Source: Pedobacter sp. ASV19 (lineage in GTDB: Bacteria; Bacteroidota; Bacteroidia; Sphingobacteriales; Sphingobacteriaceae). Taken from it: a DNA stretch of 34,440 bases. Under the pieces are notes generated by a model. It had not been told where the DNA came from and made no database searches. It saw nothing but the letters and a program-made list of their open reading frames with translations. This document shows, piece after piece, positions 24,248 through 33,246 of this stretch. The position numbers were made by a program, and so were the translations under genes. Numbering within the stretch: position 1 is the stretch's first letter; every line of letters begins with the position of its first letter. The stretch covers positions 1 to 34,440 of the forward strand of contig NZ_JAELTV010000026.1 in NCBI RefSeq assembly GCF_016429005.1, in the 5' to 3' direction.

Positions 24248-25938
24248 ATTTAGAAGAAACGCCATTTTACAGCTATTGCTTTAGAACAGAAGAACCAGAA
24301 GACAAATACCAACTGGTGATCCGCAAGGATATGTATTCCGATGGAACAATCGTCTATCCGGATAATGACGCGCTGTTCGAAGCTTTTTTTTCCCTGCTCA
24401 TCAAAGGCAGGAAGGTCGGCGGCAAAGCAGATCCCCTGTTCAGACAGCGCAATTGTCTGAACTTTCACTACTTGGAATATACCGGCGATAAGCAGGATTG
24501 GCTCAGGTATACCAAACGAAGGTATCTTTCCAGAAAGGAAAACCTGAAGCCCACGCCGCTCCTTGTCGAGATAGACCAAGAGATCATGGAGTGGTTTTCA
24601 GAAAAAGAAAAAAAATCCAGCCAGTACGGGGACACCATCCGGATCTACACCACAGCCGATGAGCGGGAGTCGGAACGCATGGAGATCCCCGAGGGTACAA
24701 AGTACACCTATATCCCTGAGGCTAAAAGCTTTTCCGAAGCACTCGAGCGGCTGAAAAATCTAGGTGCCCAACAATATTGCGAGTATCTTCAGCGCGAATT
24801 CTTCCGAAAATACGCGCAGCTGGACCTGGAGCTCATCTCCGACGAGCTCACCCCAATCAGATCCTTCATTGAAAAGGCAGAAAAACTGTCCCGAAAAGAA
24901 GCCTTCGGCAAAGCCGACCAGGATCCCAGCAACGAGTACCTCCGCCTAAAGCACGGCTATTACCTGAACCATATGTGCGATTGGACCTTTGGAGGGCTGC
25001 CCTCAAGGATATATGGCGAGTATTTTCTGTTCCGAGAATGGCTAGAGGCACAAATGCAGGCCTATGCCCCAAAATCATTTGCCGATTGGTTCCTCGGCGA
25101 GACAGCCTGGGCAGAAGTTGCCTGGCAGCGAAATACAGGTAACGGGTACCAGCATAAACAAGACCTGGCCGCCGTATTCCTGAATGCCTACCGTCCCTTG
25201 CAGCAAAAGATCCCAAGCTATTTCCAAAAATATAAGCAGATCGACCGCGAATACCTTACATATCAAATCTTCCGGTTCAGGGAACATTTCCCCCTTAAGG
25301 GCCGGATCGAGGATATTTCCTATTTCGATGACCTGATCGAAATGCTCATGGATCAATATCCATCCGCTGACAATGCAAAAGAAAAAAGCGGACCTGGGCT
25401 GGTCGCAGGGGACAAATCTTTCGCCGTGACCGAACTATACAGACTCGACGATACGGCGATCATTGAAAAGGGCGAAGGGAAATACATCGAATTCAAGTCC
25501 ACATTTTCCTATGACCTTAGGCAGAACAAAAAATCAGCAGAGGTCGAGCACTCTGCCCTGAAGACCATCGCGGCCTTCCTCAATAGCTACGGTGGGATCC
25601 TGCTGATCGGCGTAGAAGACAATAGGAACGTGATCGGAATGGAATCAGAATACAAGCTTCTCAGCAAACCTGACAAGCAGGACCAGTTCTGTACACGCTT
25701 TGATGACATTGTATCTAAAAATTTGGGTTCCGGTACTCATAAAGATTTTGACCTAAGTTTCGTGAAAGTTGGTGATAAGGAGGTATGCAGGATCGTTGTC
25801 CCAGCCCGCGCTGCAGCCCCGGTATTCCTGGTACATAATGGCGATCACCATTTTTACATCAGAAGGCAGGCATCCACTGAAAAGCTCAACATCAGCCAGG
25901 TTACCCAGTACATTAACACCCACTGGAAACAATCCTGA
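24244..25938 (+). CDS. AlbA_2/Schlafen-type putative nucleic-acid-binding protein
   Basis: 564 aa. The C-terminal part (about residues 410-560) is an AlbA_2 (Schlafen, PF04326) domain: GKYIEFKSTFSYDL with the conserved glutamate (E416), ALKTIAAFLNSYGGILLIGVEDN, then IVVPARAAAPVFLV and FYIRRQASTEKL. Schlafen/AlbA_2 domains bind or cleave nucleic acids in several systems, and the E-x-K pair (EFK) is preserved. The N-terminal 390 residues are charged and mostly helical, and I do not recognise them. I chose the ATG at 24244 because it overlaps the preceding stop as ATGA; an in-frame ATG at 24172 would run through the neighbour's coding region. A HEPN gene follows after 20 bases, suggesting an RNA-targeting module. 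Confidence 0.82.
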   Translation: MNLEETPFYSYCFRTEEPEDKYQLVIRKDMYSDGTIVYPDNDALFEAFFSLLIKGRKVGGKADPLFRQRNCLNFHYLEYTGDKQDWLRYTKRRYLSRKENLKPTPLLVEIDQEIMEWFSEKEKKSSQYGDTIRIYTTADERESERMEIPEGTKYTYIPEAKSFSEALERLKNLGAQQYCEYLQREFFRKYAQLDLELISDELTPIRSFIEKAEKLSRKEAFGKADQDPSNEYLRLKHGYYLNHMCDWTFGGLPSRIYGEYFLFREWLEAQMQAYAPKSFADWFLGETAWAEVAWQRNTGNGYQHKQDLAAVFLNAYRPLQQKIPSYFQKYKQIDREYLTYQIFRFREHFPLKGRIEDISYFDDLIEMLMDQYPSADNAKEKSGPGLVAGDKSFAVTELYRLDDTAIIEKGEGKYIEFKSTFSYDLRQNKKSAEVEHSALKTIAAFLNSYGGILLIGVEDNRNVIGMESEYKLLSKPDKQDQFCTRFDDIVSKNLGSGTHKDFDLSFVKVGDKEVCRIVVPARAAAPVFLVHNGDHHFYIRRQASTEKLNISQVTQYINTHWKQS

Positions 25939-25958
25939 ACGAATATTAACCGCTAGTG

Positions 25959-26789
25959 ATGAACGAAAAACAGCCCATATCAGACGCCACTAAACAAAGT
26001 ATGGCAGATATTACCCAACTGACCATTGACCAGGCCTGGAACCAGATCCGGGTGCTGAGAAAGACAGTTGAACAGATCAAGATGGTGCAGGCCTTCTATG
26101 AGCAGAACCAGATGAGCCCTTCTCAGGCCAACCATTACCTGGGCAGGGTAACAGAATATGCGATACTCATCCACCTGTTATCGGCGGACCTGAGCGTAGC
26201 CTACAGGGTATATCTGAATGCCAAGACAGGTTACGAGGTGCAATATGCTGGAAGACAGTTGATATTGATCATCAATGAAGGATTTAAGCAGATCTACCAC
26301 TATGTCTGGCCGGATAAAAAAGAAGGCAATATGGTCACATCCAAACGCAATGATTCCTTCTGGGTAAAGGACATTGGGGGATTGGTGAGATTGATGCTAC
26401 CGGGACTGGCTGACCGTTACCAGGAACTGACCGAAAAGCTAAACAGCTATGACGACCCGGAACTTGCAGCAATGACACCGACAAGAAATCTGTTCGTACA
26501 TTATGATCGCATCACCTCAGATGTAGTCGACGCTATCGAAGCCCTGGACATTGAAGTCCTAAGCCAAAAGGTAATGCCATTTATGCTCATCCTCCAGCAG
26601 ATGACCAGCTTTTGCATGGAGCTGGTACAGGCCGTGGCCGTTACCAGTGAACAGATGAACGTGGACCTGCACAAAAGGGAAAGCGAGAAACTGGCCGCAC
26701 TGCGCGAGCAGCACAAGGACCGTGCAGACCTGGTGCAGATGATCGACACGCAAAAAGCGTTCATCGATGAGTTCTTGGGGATGAAATAA
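25959..26789 (+). CDS. HEPN-type putative ribonuclease
   Basis: 276 aa, predicted all-helical. It carries the sequence TRNLFVHYD, an R-N-x3-H motif (R176, H181) that defines catalytic HEPN ribonucleases such as those of toxin-antitoxin and CRISPR systems. It also has helices that fit a HEPN bundle, with a preceding YELTEKLN-like segment (YQELTEKLNSYDD). The start is either GTG 25956 or ATG 25959; I use the ATG. It begins 20 bases after the AlbA_2-type gene and is the last of the four-gene cluster. A hairpin follows the stop codon. The likely role is an RNA-cleaving effector held in check by, or triggered through, its neighbours. The motif is seen directly; activity is inferred. Confidence 0.72.
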   Translation: MNEKQPISDATKQSMADITQLTIDQAWNQIRVLRKTVEQIKMVQAFYEQNQMSPSQANHYLGRVTEYAILIHLLSADLSVAYRVYLNAKTGYEVQYAGRQLILIINEGFKQIYHYVWPDKKEGNMVTSKRNDSFWVKDIGGLVRLMLPGLADRYQELTEKLNSYDDPELAAMTPTRNLFVHYDRITSDVVDAIEALDIEVLSQKVMPFMLILQQMTSFCMELVQAVAVTSEQMNVDLHKRESEKLAALREQHKDRADLVQMIDTQKAFIDEFLGMK

Positions 26790-26814
26790 ATGACAACCAT
26801 AAAACAGACTATCC

Positions 26815-26847
26815 GAATGCGTTAGCCTTTGAGCTAACGGCATTTGA
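26815..26847. terminator. Hairpin between convergent genes
   Basis: GTTAGC (26821-26826) and GCTAAC (26833-26838) pair around CTTTGA, and the stem extends with one bulge through AATGC / GCATT. It lies 26 bases after the HEPN gene stop and 22 bases before the end of the TIR-like gene. T tracts are weak on both sides, so it is a modest bidirectional terminator candidate. Confidence 0.45.
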
Positions 26848-26868
26848 ATAGCTCTGGACCGCGAGGTT

Positions 26869-28083
26869 TTACCGCTGATTTACGATCAATTCCCGCTCAG
26901 AAAAGTTTTCCAGCCACTCAGCTATCGGGTCGGGACGGGTCTCCTGGGCACAATTGGTAAAATAACGGACAACGTTATGCTCTCCTTCAGGATCAAGGCA
27001 GGCGCACCAGAGATTGCCTCGTTGATCTAGCACGACTATTGATTCGCATACGGTGTACAGACCTTTAACAGCCCCGGTAATAGTTGTCAGCTCCTCTCCG
27101 TCATGGTAACGGTCACCGCTGATGTGCTGAAAATTATCCAGGAACACGTAAAGATATTTTCCGGTGATCCGCTCAATCTCGTTCATATCGATTTCATCAA
27201 GGTATCCCCAGTTGATGATCGATTCGTTTTGGTGCCAGTAAGTATCCGAGAAAGTTGTGCTCAATCCATGGTAGCGGTCACAGCCGTCGCCCTCCTCAAC
27301 CTCTATACACCATGCGTTGTCTTGAAGCCTTCTTCTGAAGATGACTTCGCCGTCCTGCTCGCCGGAAGACCTCAACCTGGCATAGGCAGAATGTGTGGTT
27401 AAAATCTGGGCCTTTCCACTTATCATCCCCCTCCTCTTGCCATCGTATATGCTCAATGTGAAAAAGAAAGCATCAGAGGAAACCCTGCTGATGTGAAGGT
27501 TGCCTCCAACAGCTTTAATCTTATTTCGCACCTGCCAGTGGCCCCACCAAATCACCTTTTCCTTTGTTCCAACAATATCCCGGCTGTAATACTTCAGTGC
27601 GCTTTTGAAGGTATCGACAAGTTGCTTTTTCAGTTTGAGCTTTTCTTCCGGTTTGTTTTCTGCCGCATTATCGAGTGTATACGTCAGTATCCGTCTGCCC
27701 CTGAGATCAAATGGCAAAGACTCTGGACCTCCGAAAGCAGCGTTTTGAACCAAAATGATCCTGTCCCAGCCCAGGATAGCCGATGCGAACCCCAGTTCGT
27801 AAAGGACATTAGGGTTGGGCATCTTGCGATCTGCGGAGTCGGGATTGATGATCGATATATCACAGACGAACACATCGGACTTGGCGATCTTTCCAGTGAT
27901 GGATTCCACAATCGATGGACTGCCGGGTATGCCATAGGTGTCCCGGTCAATGACTGCGTCAAGGGAAAATTCTTCCGATCTGGAAACAATTCTTATTGCC
28001 TTCTCCAGCGCGTCGGCAATAAAAGAGCGGTTGAGATTTCCGCTGAGGTCCGATTGCCATGAATAAAAGACGGTATAGTTCAT
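26869..28083 (-). CDS. TIR-like (CAP12-type) nucleotide-binding protein
   Basis: 404 aa. Residues 1-140 have the pattern of the TIR-like family with FYSWQSDL starts: NRSFIADALEKAI, VIDRDTYGIPGSPSI, IAKSDVFVCDISII, MPNPNVLYELGFA (putative catalytic Glu96), RIILVQN, LPFDLRGRR. Relatives of this fold hydrolyse NAD+ in several defence systems. Residues 170-404 are an uncharacterised domain, beta-rich in parts (WWGHWQVRNKI, FFFTLSIYD), which I do not recognise and which could be a sensor. It begins 22 bases after the HEAT-type STAND gene and is probably the second gene of that operon. No cyclase gene is present in the window, so a CBASS/Pycsar role is not supported by context. Confidence 0.78.
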   Translation of the reverse strand: MNYTVFYSWQSDLSGNLNRSFIADALEKAIRIVSRSEEFSLDAVIDRDTYGIPGSPSIVESITGKIAKSDVFVCDISIINPDSADRKMPNPNVLYELGFASAILGWDRIILVQNAAFGGPESLPFDLRGRRILTYTLDNAAENKPEEKLKLKKQLVDTFKSALKYYSRDIVGTKEKVIWWGHWQVRNKIKAVGGNLHISRVSSDAFFFTLSIYDGKRRGMISGKAQILTTHSAYARLRSSGEQDGEVIFRRRLQDNAWCIEVEEGDGCDRYHGLSTTFSDTYWHQNESIINWGYLDEIDMNEIERITGKYLYVFLDNFQHISGDRYHDGEELTTITGAVKGLYTVCESIVVLDQRGNLWCACLDPEGEHNVVRYFTNCAQETRPDPIAEWLENFSERELIVNQR

Positions 28084-28105
28084 AAAAGAGCTTAATTAAA
28101 AGTGG

Positions 28106-31100
28106 TTAGCGCAGATCCGGAAGCTGATGAAAAAGCCGCCTGGCCTCTGGCCAACCAGCGTCTACGAATATCGCCAGGCAGTCAATGAGTTGGTTTCTTC
28201 TGTTCACTTCAGCAAAAATGTAGCGGTAATCTGCCAAGAAAAGTCCCACAAGCTTCACAAAAAGCTTGGCACCCATAGGCTCATATTCATATTTTGCCAC
28301 TCCGGATGTCCTGAGCATTGCCTCACTGATTAGATCAAAACACCGCTCTGGATCTGCTGGTATGAATCTTTCAAGAACCTGAAGGCAGTCGTGCACAGTT
28401 TTAGGTGAACCTAGTGTTGTCAATCTGGAAATCAGCGGCCCATATTCATCGAGAAAGATACGTTGTTGCGCTATTGACAATGAGACGCCCTCGCGATAAC
28501 CAACCGCAAAATATAATTGTCTGCCAATAGCAGTAAATAGCCTCAAAGCAGAGATCTCCTCAGCGGTAGCTTCACGGTCAGCTGGAAAATGTGCAATATG
28601 CGGTTCCACAGCATCAATTAGCTTCCAGAGAAAGCCGATCACGTTCTTTCTGCTGAAAGCGTCCTCTTGCTGCTCAGAGATATAACCGGCTGTAAAGTAA
28701 TCTCTCAAACTATACAGCACGCTTTCTATCGACTTTTCATTATCCTTAAAATCTGCTACCCATTTGTTCAAGACCGCTTCAGAGCCCGAAAGCCCCTTGA
28801 TCACGGCAAAATAGGCAATCGTTGCAGGAACAACACTTTCGCCTCCCATTTTGGACACCTTCTTTGCAGAGAGTTTTAAAAATAGCGGTTCAACGTTTTC
28901 AACTGCCGCGGATCTCAGGCGCCCCAGTTCCCCAGCGCCGTAGCCAAGAACAGAACTGTTTTGTTCAGCATCCACAAATTTGCCTGCAATTTCCCAAAGG
29001 CCATCGCGGTCTACATCCCAGAGCCCCAACAGGCGGATCACGGCCTGCATGCGAACAGCCGGATGGGGATCGGGAAACAACAACTCAAGATAGCGTTCCC
29101 TGACCTTTGGCCAGAGTGCCGGCACTTTGATCATCCCGCCAATGATTTCTGCGGCTTCAACTCTTACCGAATTGCCCGACCATATGGCGGCGCGTGCAAA
29201 ATCTGCTTCTGTCTGCCCATCGGTTCTGGGCGTACTGTGTTTGCTCAGCGCAATTAGCCTGGAAATAACATCATCTAGTCGTTCGTCGGGAACCCAGCCA
29301 GCTTTTAATGTTTTGCCCAAAGCTCTTACAAGCGTTCCGGCAATTTCAGCTCCCAGTTCCGGTGATTCTGCTGAATTCTGAGCGTCGATCAAGCCGGTAA
29401 GCTCATCCACTTTAGTCCATAGAATTCCCGCCAGTTCTCCATCTGGTTTCTCATTCAGCATGGTGCGAATAACCTTGCTCAGGCTCACAATGGCTTCCGC
29501 TTCATTGGGTGCTGCTGCAGATTTAGGTTTTTCATCCGGCAGGCTAACCAGAAAGGGACCTTTCTCAGTCGGCTCGCTCTGAATCAGATCAGTTTCTTCC
29601 TGCAAGGATTTTTTCAAATAATCGCGTGCCTCGGCGCTAACAAGATTGGTTTCGCCGATCGCGTTGAAGACTGAGGTAATGGTCAGCTTTGAATAATATT
29701 CGGGATCTTTGGTATGGGCGAAGTCATATGCCATTATCTGGGCTTCGGCATCTCGCCGCTGCTGCTCGCTGACCAGCGGATAAGTGGCAACGATCATCCG
29801 GATCGCAGCCCCTCTTGTGTTCATCGAACTGAGTACGACGGTATCTATTGCCGAGTCCCACATAAGCGTTCCCAATACCTCTGGACGTTTTGCACCAATT
29901 TCCAGAAGTGCCTTCCAGGCCAATGCTTTGCCGCTTTCTCCCAGGAGTATATCGGGAGAATCCATGAGTACTGATTCGTCTGCCGTTTCTGCCCATTGTT
30001 GAAAGACTTTGTATATATTTTCTTCTCCGTCTCCACCGAAATCATCGTCAAATGCCCAGAATGCGCTATAGTCTTCCTTGAAAACCTTTTTATCGTTCCC
30101 GTAAGCAACTTGGTACTCGACATCAGGATCGGTCTGCCATCTTCTTTCTTTGACATCGATGGCAGCTCCCAAAGCCCGGATCCCCGCTTTAGGCGATTGT
30201 TCAAGAAGTTTAAGAAATTCAGTACTCAGCACATACTCCGCCATATGAAAGTCTTGGGCGGCATTGGAGTTGAGGCCCATTATCCAGCTGGGACCGCCCA
30301 GTGCAGTGGTCTGTTCGCTGCTGAATTCACTACCGGCAAAAACCTTTCGGTAAAGTTTTGCCACAAGGTCATCATCTTGAACGGCCAGTTCCACAGCCTG
30401 ATCAGCAAGTGCTGGTATTTCGAGATAGCCCAACTTTTTGAAACGCTCATCCTCAAAAATCCGCTCCAGAAGTTCTTTGGAGGTTTCCGGATTCGAAGCA
30501 TAAGTTTTTGCGATAAAGGGAATTATACTTGAGGAAAGCCAATAGATCATACGATCGTCCTTTGATAGCTCATCAAAAATCGTTCTGGACACCTTTCCCA
30601 CCGCTTCCATCGCTATCGGTGTTAGGTTCGCTTCAGTCAGCGCATGGATAATCAATTTCAGGCTATGAAACTGGTAGGGTTCGCTGATGTCCGTTATGCC
30701 GGAAATCATCTTTGCCCAGCTCTCAGCAGTTTCATCACTGATACCGTAGGTGCTCAGCGTACCGGCAAGCTGGATGATCGCCTTTTTGTGTTCAGGATTT
30801 GGCCCGGATAAAATTTTGGCAAAATCTGTCAGGTCGTCGCCCCCTTTTATGCTTTGAACAGCAATTCTGGCTACCTCCACTCGGATCACCGGGTCGGTCT
30901 GCTCCGAGGACATCAGTGTAGCGATCAGTTTCCAGTAATCTGTTGCAAAAAGGTTTTCTTTGAGGTGCGTTAACCAATATTCTAGCGAAGGGGCGATCAA
31001 TAGCCCCGCTCCCTCTGCCTTGGACAGCCTGGTAATGGCCTTGATTGTATCTGGTTCCAGAATGAGCCTGGAAACCGCATAATCAAACATAATGTGGTGC

Positions 31101-32821
31101 CTAAAAGCAATTCTCCTGGAAGGCTCGGTGACCAAAACCCCCTTAGCCTGGATCTGCTGGATCATCGGAGATGCCTCCATCGGGATTTCGGTTTCGGGAA
31201 TATCTACTGATCGTTCAGACAGGACTAAGTCAACATATTTTTTCAGGGCAACGGTAGCTGGAAGGCCAAGATCACCGAGCCGCTCTTCCCAATACCTGGA
31301 TAGCAGTTCGGAACGTGTACCTACTTCCGAAAGAGAGGTAGGTGGTACGCCGCCGCTGATCAGTTCGCCAATCAGCGAAAGATTAAATGGATTTTTTGCA
31401 AGGGTAGCCATCTTGGTGCCACCGGCAGCAAGGGCTGTTTTCAGCGATGGTGACTTTGCTTCTATTTCATTGATCTCTGCCTCGCCCAGCAATGTGACAT
31501 GAACGTGCCGAACGGTACGGAAGCTCGCTTCCGAAAATGCAGGATTGGGTGCAGTTCCCCGGAAGAGCTTTTTCCACTCGACGCCCATTTTCAGATCGAA
31601 GGTTCTCACAGAGGCAACGACCTGCCAGTTGGGCATCAAGGAAACCTCCTCAATCAGCTTCTTATATGTGGACTCCGCGGTCCCTCCCCTTGTCGCATCA
31701 AGTGCGTCCAGTATCAGGAAGCCTTTGGCTTCAAGCGGAATATTTTTCAGTACTTCAAGTAAAGGGTGTTCGAGTCCAATTTCTTCCTTAAGAACATCCA
31801 AATTCGTAACGTTGTTCTCCACTGTTAAGGTTACAACAAAGGCATCCTTGGACAATTCTTTTGAAAGGTCGTGCATGATACCTGATTTGCCTGATCCCGG
31901 ATCGCCGGTCAGGGCAAGCGACCCTGTTTTAGCGGCAGCTAGTACAATGGCGCTAACCGGGCGGGAAAAACTGATCTCACCAGAATCGGTGTTGATCTTC
32001 GTAAAACGTTCCAGTCTTTTCACCACTTTCTGGCTATGTAGCGCCAATTTAGCCACATCGCTTTGGAAGTTGGGTGACTCTTTGACCGCAATCTGGCCTT
32101 GCAAATAGCGCATGATGGCATCACGTTCGCCACCTGTGCCGTTTTGAGCAGCTTCGACTGCCCATTGCGAAAGCAGTTTAAATAAAGTCGTCTCTTCTCC
32201 CGGGGTTTTTACCACTTCGGTCAAGGCATCGGTAGCTATTTGCTTCTGATTTTGATCAAGGACAGCAACAGCGCACAGCTTTAGGATTTCCTGAGATTTT
32301 GCTGGGGTGATTGCTGTACCTTGCTCCGCCAACCAGGAGGCGGCGATTAGTTTTTCAGCCGAATCCAGAGCATTCTTCAGGCTCGCCGGCAACGCAGTAG
32401 CAGCCCCGGTTCTGTTTCGATATAAGGCCTCACGCAGATCGTTGCGAACGGTAGCAGGCGTATTCTCGCTCACCACAAGCACTAATCTGTCCATGAACAG
32501 GTCCATTTCCCTGGTTTTGGAGCCGTCGGGTACTCCCTGGAGATATTGTCTAACGAACTGATCGAAGACAGACCCCAGCTCGCTTGCCGGGTTATCTGAT
32601 AGTGACAGGCTTGTTTTCGCCTGGAAATATACCAATCCTTTATCAGTGACAACATTAACGTCATCGACTGCAGATGGTGATTCCATAAAAATCTTCAGGG
32701 GTTTTCCCGGAAGGTTGTCGCCAAGACGACTTAAAGGACGTTCAGTTAGCAGGAGAGCGGCTGCGTAAGCACCGACTTCTGACTGGAAAAGAACGCCCGC
32801 TGATGTTCCTCTTCCACTCAT
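28106..32821 (-). CDS. STAND NTPase with Cap4/DUF4297-like nuclease domain and HEAT-like repeats
   Basis: 1571 aa. Residues 1-115 resemble the N-terminal dsDNA endonuclease of Cap4/DUF4297 type: GTSAGVLFQSEVGAYAAALL, SAVDDVNVVTDKG (D53-D54), VYFQAKTSLSL (Q67-A-K69). Residues 120-270 are a helical linker. The NTPase has Walker A GDPGSGKS (306-313), Walker B GFLILDALDATRGG (367-380), sensor QVVASVRTFDL, then a NPFNLSLIGELI segment characteristic of STAND helical lids. The rest is long alpha-solenoid sequence with HEAT-like units, for example VRVEAAEIIGGMI and PAVRMQAVIRLLGLWD. The likely role is a phage-sensing nuclease switch. The TIR-like gene follows after 22 bases. It is divergent from the membrane protein at 33247. 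Confidence 0.83.
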   Translation of the reverse strand: MSGRGTSAGVLFQSEVGAYAAALLLTERPLSRLGDNLPGKPLKIFMESPSAVDDVNVVTDKGLVYFQAKTSLSLSDNPASELGSVFDQFVRQYLQGVPDGSKTREMDLFMDRLVLVVSENTPATVRNDLREALYRNRTGAATALPASLKNALDSAEKLIAASWLAEQGTAITPAKSQEILKLCAVAVLDQNQKQIATDALTEVVKTPGEETTLFKLLSQWAVEAAQNGTGGERDAIMRYLQGQIAVKESPNFQSDVAKLALHSQKVVKRLERFTKINTDSGEISFSRPVSAIVLAAAKTGSLALTGDPGSGKSGIMHDLSKELSKDAFVVTLTVENNVTNLDVLKEEIGLEHPLLEVLKNIPLEAKGFLILDALDATRGGTAESTYKKLIEEVSLMPNWQVVASVRTFDLKMGVEWKKLFRGTAPNPAFSEASFRTVRHVHVTLLGEAEINEIEAKSPSLKTALAAGGTKMATLAKNPFNLSLIGELISGGVPPTSLSEVGTRSELLSRYWEERLGDLGLPATVALKKYVDLVLSERSVDIPETEIPMEASPMIQQIQAKGVLVTEPSRRIAFRHHIMFDYAVSRLILEPDTIKAITRLSKAEGAGLLIAPSLEYWLTHLKENLFATDYWKLIATLMSSEQTDPVIRVEVARIAVQSIKGGDDLTDFAKILSGPNPEHKKAIIQLAGTLSTYGISDETAESWAKMISGITDISEPYQFHSLKLIIHALTEANLTPIAMEAVGKVSRTIFDELSKDDRMIYWLSSSIIPFIAKTYASNPETSKELLERIFEDERFKKLGYLEIPALADQAVELAVQDDDLVAKLYRKVFAGSEFSSEQTTALGGPSWIMGLNSNAAQDFHMAEYVLSTEFLKLLEQSPKAGIRALGAAIDVKERRWQTDPDVEYQVAYGNDKKVFKEDYSAFWAFDDDFGGDGEENIYKVFQQWAETADESVLMDSPDILLGESGKALAWKALLEIGAKRPEVLGTLMWDSAIDTVVLSSMNTRGAAIRMIVATYPLVSEQQRRDAEAQIMAYDFAHTKDPEYYSKLTITSVFNAIGETNLVSAEARDYLKKSLQEETDLIQSEPTEKGPFLVSLPDEKPKSAAAPNEAEAIVSLSKVIRTMLNEKPDGELAGILWTKVDELTGLIDAQNSAESPELGAEIAGTLVRALGKTLKAGWVPDERLDDVISRLIALSKHSTPRTDGQTEADFARAAIWSGNSVRVEAAEIIGGMIKVPALWPKVRERYLELLFPDPHPAVRMQAVIRLLGLWDVDRDGLWEIAGKFVDAEQNSSVLGYGAGELGRLRSAAVENVEPLFLKLSAKKVSKMGGESVVPATIAYFAVIKGLSGSEAVLNKWVADFKDNEKSIESVLYSLRDYFTAGYISEQQEDAFSRKNVIGFLWKLIDAVEPHIAHFPADREATAEEISALRLFTAIGRQLYFAVGYREGVSLSIAQQRIFLDEYGPLISRLTTLGSPKTVHDCLQVLERFIPADPERCFDLISEAMLRTSGVAKYEYEPMGAKLFVKLVGLFLADYRYIFAEVNRRNQLIDCLAIFVDAGWPEARRLFHQLPDLR

Positions 32822-33246
32822 AACCCTAAGATAGATTAAAGTGTTGAAGGTTACAAGACAATCGGTTACTCATTGGAATTGGTGAAGAACTTACATTAAT
32901 TACCCGACAGTTGAAGGTAGTAGAGTATGAGGGGTAGTCAACGTTTTGTTGGTGAAAATAAAGATTGATATTTCGATTTATGGGAAGCTGTATATAGAAA
33001 TAGGCCAAGTGGTGACTTGTTGTGATGAAAATGGGGGCTTTTAGTTTGGATACCGGAAATTATGCTGCCCTTTAACTAAATGCTTTCTTTCATTGAAGTA
33101 TTTACTAGAATATTTTATGATTACAACATATTCTTTATTCTCATATCTTTGGAAAGAAAGGAGATCACCTTTAAGCATGTATTATTTGTAATTAACTCTC
33201 TACCTTATTTGGTCTTACATTTTACCCCCCCAGACAGTGAATTCAT
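32822..33246. other. Gene-free AT-rich divergent intergenic region
   Basis: These 425 bases separate the STAND gene (minus) and the membrane protein gene (plus). No ORF in it is convincing. It holds a plus-strand promoter box at 33144, and a short AAAGGAGATCACCTTT dyad at about 33157-33172 that resembles the 16S rRNA 3' end but is too far from the next start to act as its ribosome-binding site. Confidence 0.5.
33144..33151 (+). promoter_or_regulatory. TAnnTTTG -7 box
   Basis: TATCTTTG matches the Bacteroidota -7 consensus exactly. It lies 95 bases upstream of the ATG at 33247, and no convincing gene intervenes. No clear TTTG -33 box is visible at normal spacing. Confidence 0.4.

Noticed and set aside
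27493-28062. 189-codon plus-strand ORF opposite the TIR-like gene
   Set aside because: It is antisense to a frame with clear TIR-like motifs and shows no motif of its own.
26869-28083. CBASS or Pycsar effector role for the TIR-like protein
   Set aside because: No nucleotide cyclase gene is present in the window; the neighbour is a STAND NTPase.
31545-32108. 187-codon plus-strand ORF opposite the HEAT-type STAND gene
   Set aside because: It covers the antisense of the Walker A and B region; serine-rich low-complexity composition, no family pattern.
33157-33172. Shine-Dalgarno site for the membrane protein gene at 33247
   Set aside because: AAAGGAG is about 80 bases upstream of that start; the nearby ATG opens only a four-codon frame.
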